This document shows, one piece after another, positions 4,725-5,097 of a stretch of DNA of 5,097 bases (the first letter of the stretch is position 1; each line of letters opens with the position of its first letter). The position numbers and the translations under genes were made by a program. Below the pieces are notes generated by a model. The model was not told the DNA's origin. It did not search any database and saw only the letters and a program-made list of their open reading frames with translations. Source of the DNA: an uncultured Eubacteriales bacterium (lineage in GTDB: Bacteria; Bacillota_A; Clostridia; Oscillospirales; Oscillospiraceae); contig CASTQR010000132.1 of assembly GCA_949451265.1 (NCBI GenBank), forward strand, positions 1-5,097, in the 5' to 3' direction.

Positions 4725-5097
4725 ATGCCTACTTTTAACCAACTGGTCCGCAAGGGCCGCGAGAAGAGCACCTACAAGTCCAACTCTCCCGCTATGCAGC
4801 ACGGTCTGAACACCCTGAAGAACAAGGAGACCGACCTGCCCTCTCCCCAGAAGCGGGGCGTGTGCACCGCGGTTCGTACTTCCACCCCGAAGAAGCCGAA
4901 CTCCGCGCTGCGTAAGATCGCCCGTGTGCGCCTGACCAACGGCTACGAGGTCACCGCCTATATCCCCGGCGTGGGCCACAACCTGCAGGAGCACTCCGTG
5001 GTCATGATCCGCGGCGGCCGTGTGAAGGATCTGCCCGGCGTCCGTTACCACATCATCCGCGGCACGCTGGACACCCAGGGCGTCAACGGCCGGATGC
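4725..5097 (+). CDS. rpsL: Ribosomal protein S12, 3' end outside window
   Basis: uS12 sits at the decoding centre of the 30S subunit and controls accuracy; it is the classical target site of streptomycin-resistance changes. The 124 visible codons run [12 protein letters not shown], a Firmicutes-type extension at about residues 22-40, then PQKRGVCT (41-48), [11 protein letters not shown] (54-64), GHNLQEHSV (84-92) and [12 protein letters not shown] (98-109). About 14-16 residues of the usual 138-140 are cut off by the window edge. The lysines altered in resistant strains (in KKPN at 56-57 and in VKDLP at 101) are the wild-type residues, so this allele looks streptomycin-sensitive. ATG 4725 is preceded by a perfect AAAGGAGG (4711-4718) 6 bases away. 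rpsG, fusA and tuf would be expected downstream but are not visible. Confidence 0.98.
   Translation, partial: MPTFNQLVRKGREKSTYKSNSPAMQHGLNTLKNKETDLPSPQKRGVCTAVRTSTPKKPNSALRKIARVRLTNGYEVTAYIPGVGHNLQEHSVVMIRGGRVKDLPGVRYHIIRGTLDTQGVNGRM

Noticed and set aside
4692..5051. 119-codon leftward frame opposite rpsL
   Set aside because: Shadow of the highly conserved S12 gene.

Overview
The window looks like a chromosomal segment of a GC-rich, low-G+C-lineage (Firmicutes/Bacillota) bacterium, most likely a gut-type Clostridia of the Oscillospiraceae kind. This is inferred from four signs: S12 carries the Firmicutes-type N-terminal extension, a YbxF/L7Ae-like gene precedes rpsL, L31 is of the four-cysteine type, and purine-rich AGGAGG-like ribosome binding sites and consensus sigma-A promoters occur beside very GC-rich codon use. 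No species can be named from this alone.

Layout: bases 1-775 (minus) hold the first 258 codons of a MoxR-family AAA+ ATPase whose 3' end lies outside the window. Bases 776-1260 lack a conventional gene but are dense with signals. They hold a 25-codon peptide gene with a strong but hairpin-buried ribosome binding site (plus), a long-range 5'/3' inverted repeat around it, and a perfect-consensus sigma-A promoter firing back across it from the other strand towards an intrinsic terminator next to the moxR promoter. This resembles a type I toxin-antitoxin locus (small peptide mRNA plus overlapping antisense RNA) and is the best candidate for something undescribed here. Bases 1260-1811 hold a divergent pair, a 61-residue protein of unknown function (minus) and a 76-residue XRE-type regulator (plus), sharing a compact promoter region.

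Bases 1854-3969 are leftward genes: hflX (ribosome-splitting GTPase), a remnant of an alpha/beta hydrolase that has lost its middle by an apparently in-frame deletion, and a flavin reductase-like FMN-binding protein. A strong terminator separates these from rpmE (ribosomal protein L31), also leftward. Between rpmE and the last block lie two divergent promoters. The rightward one drives an L7Ae-like K-turn-binding protein gene (ybxF/rplGB type) and rpsL (S12, truncated by the window edge), the start of a str-type ribosomal operon.

The functional theme of the right half and hflX is the ribosome (L31, L7Ae-like, S12, HflX). The 776-1811 block looks like accessory material inserted between housekeeping genes: small genes, self-regulation signals, overlapping transcripts and lower GC around the XRE gene. 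The five conventional full-length genes other than the 61-residue one (hflX, flavin reductase, rpmE, ybxF-like, xre) and the two edge-truncated ones are well supported. The antisense locus is inference from signals and predicted base pairing.
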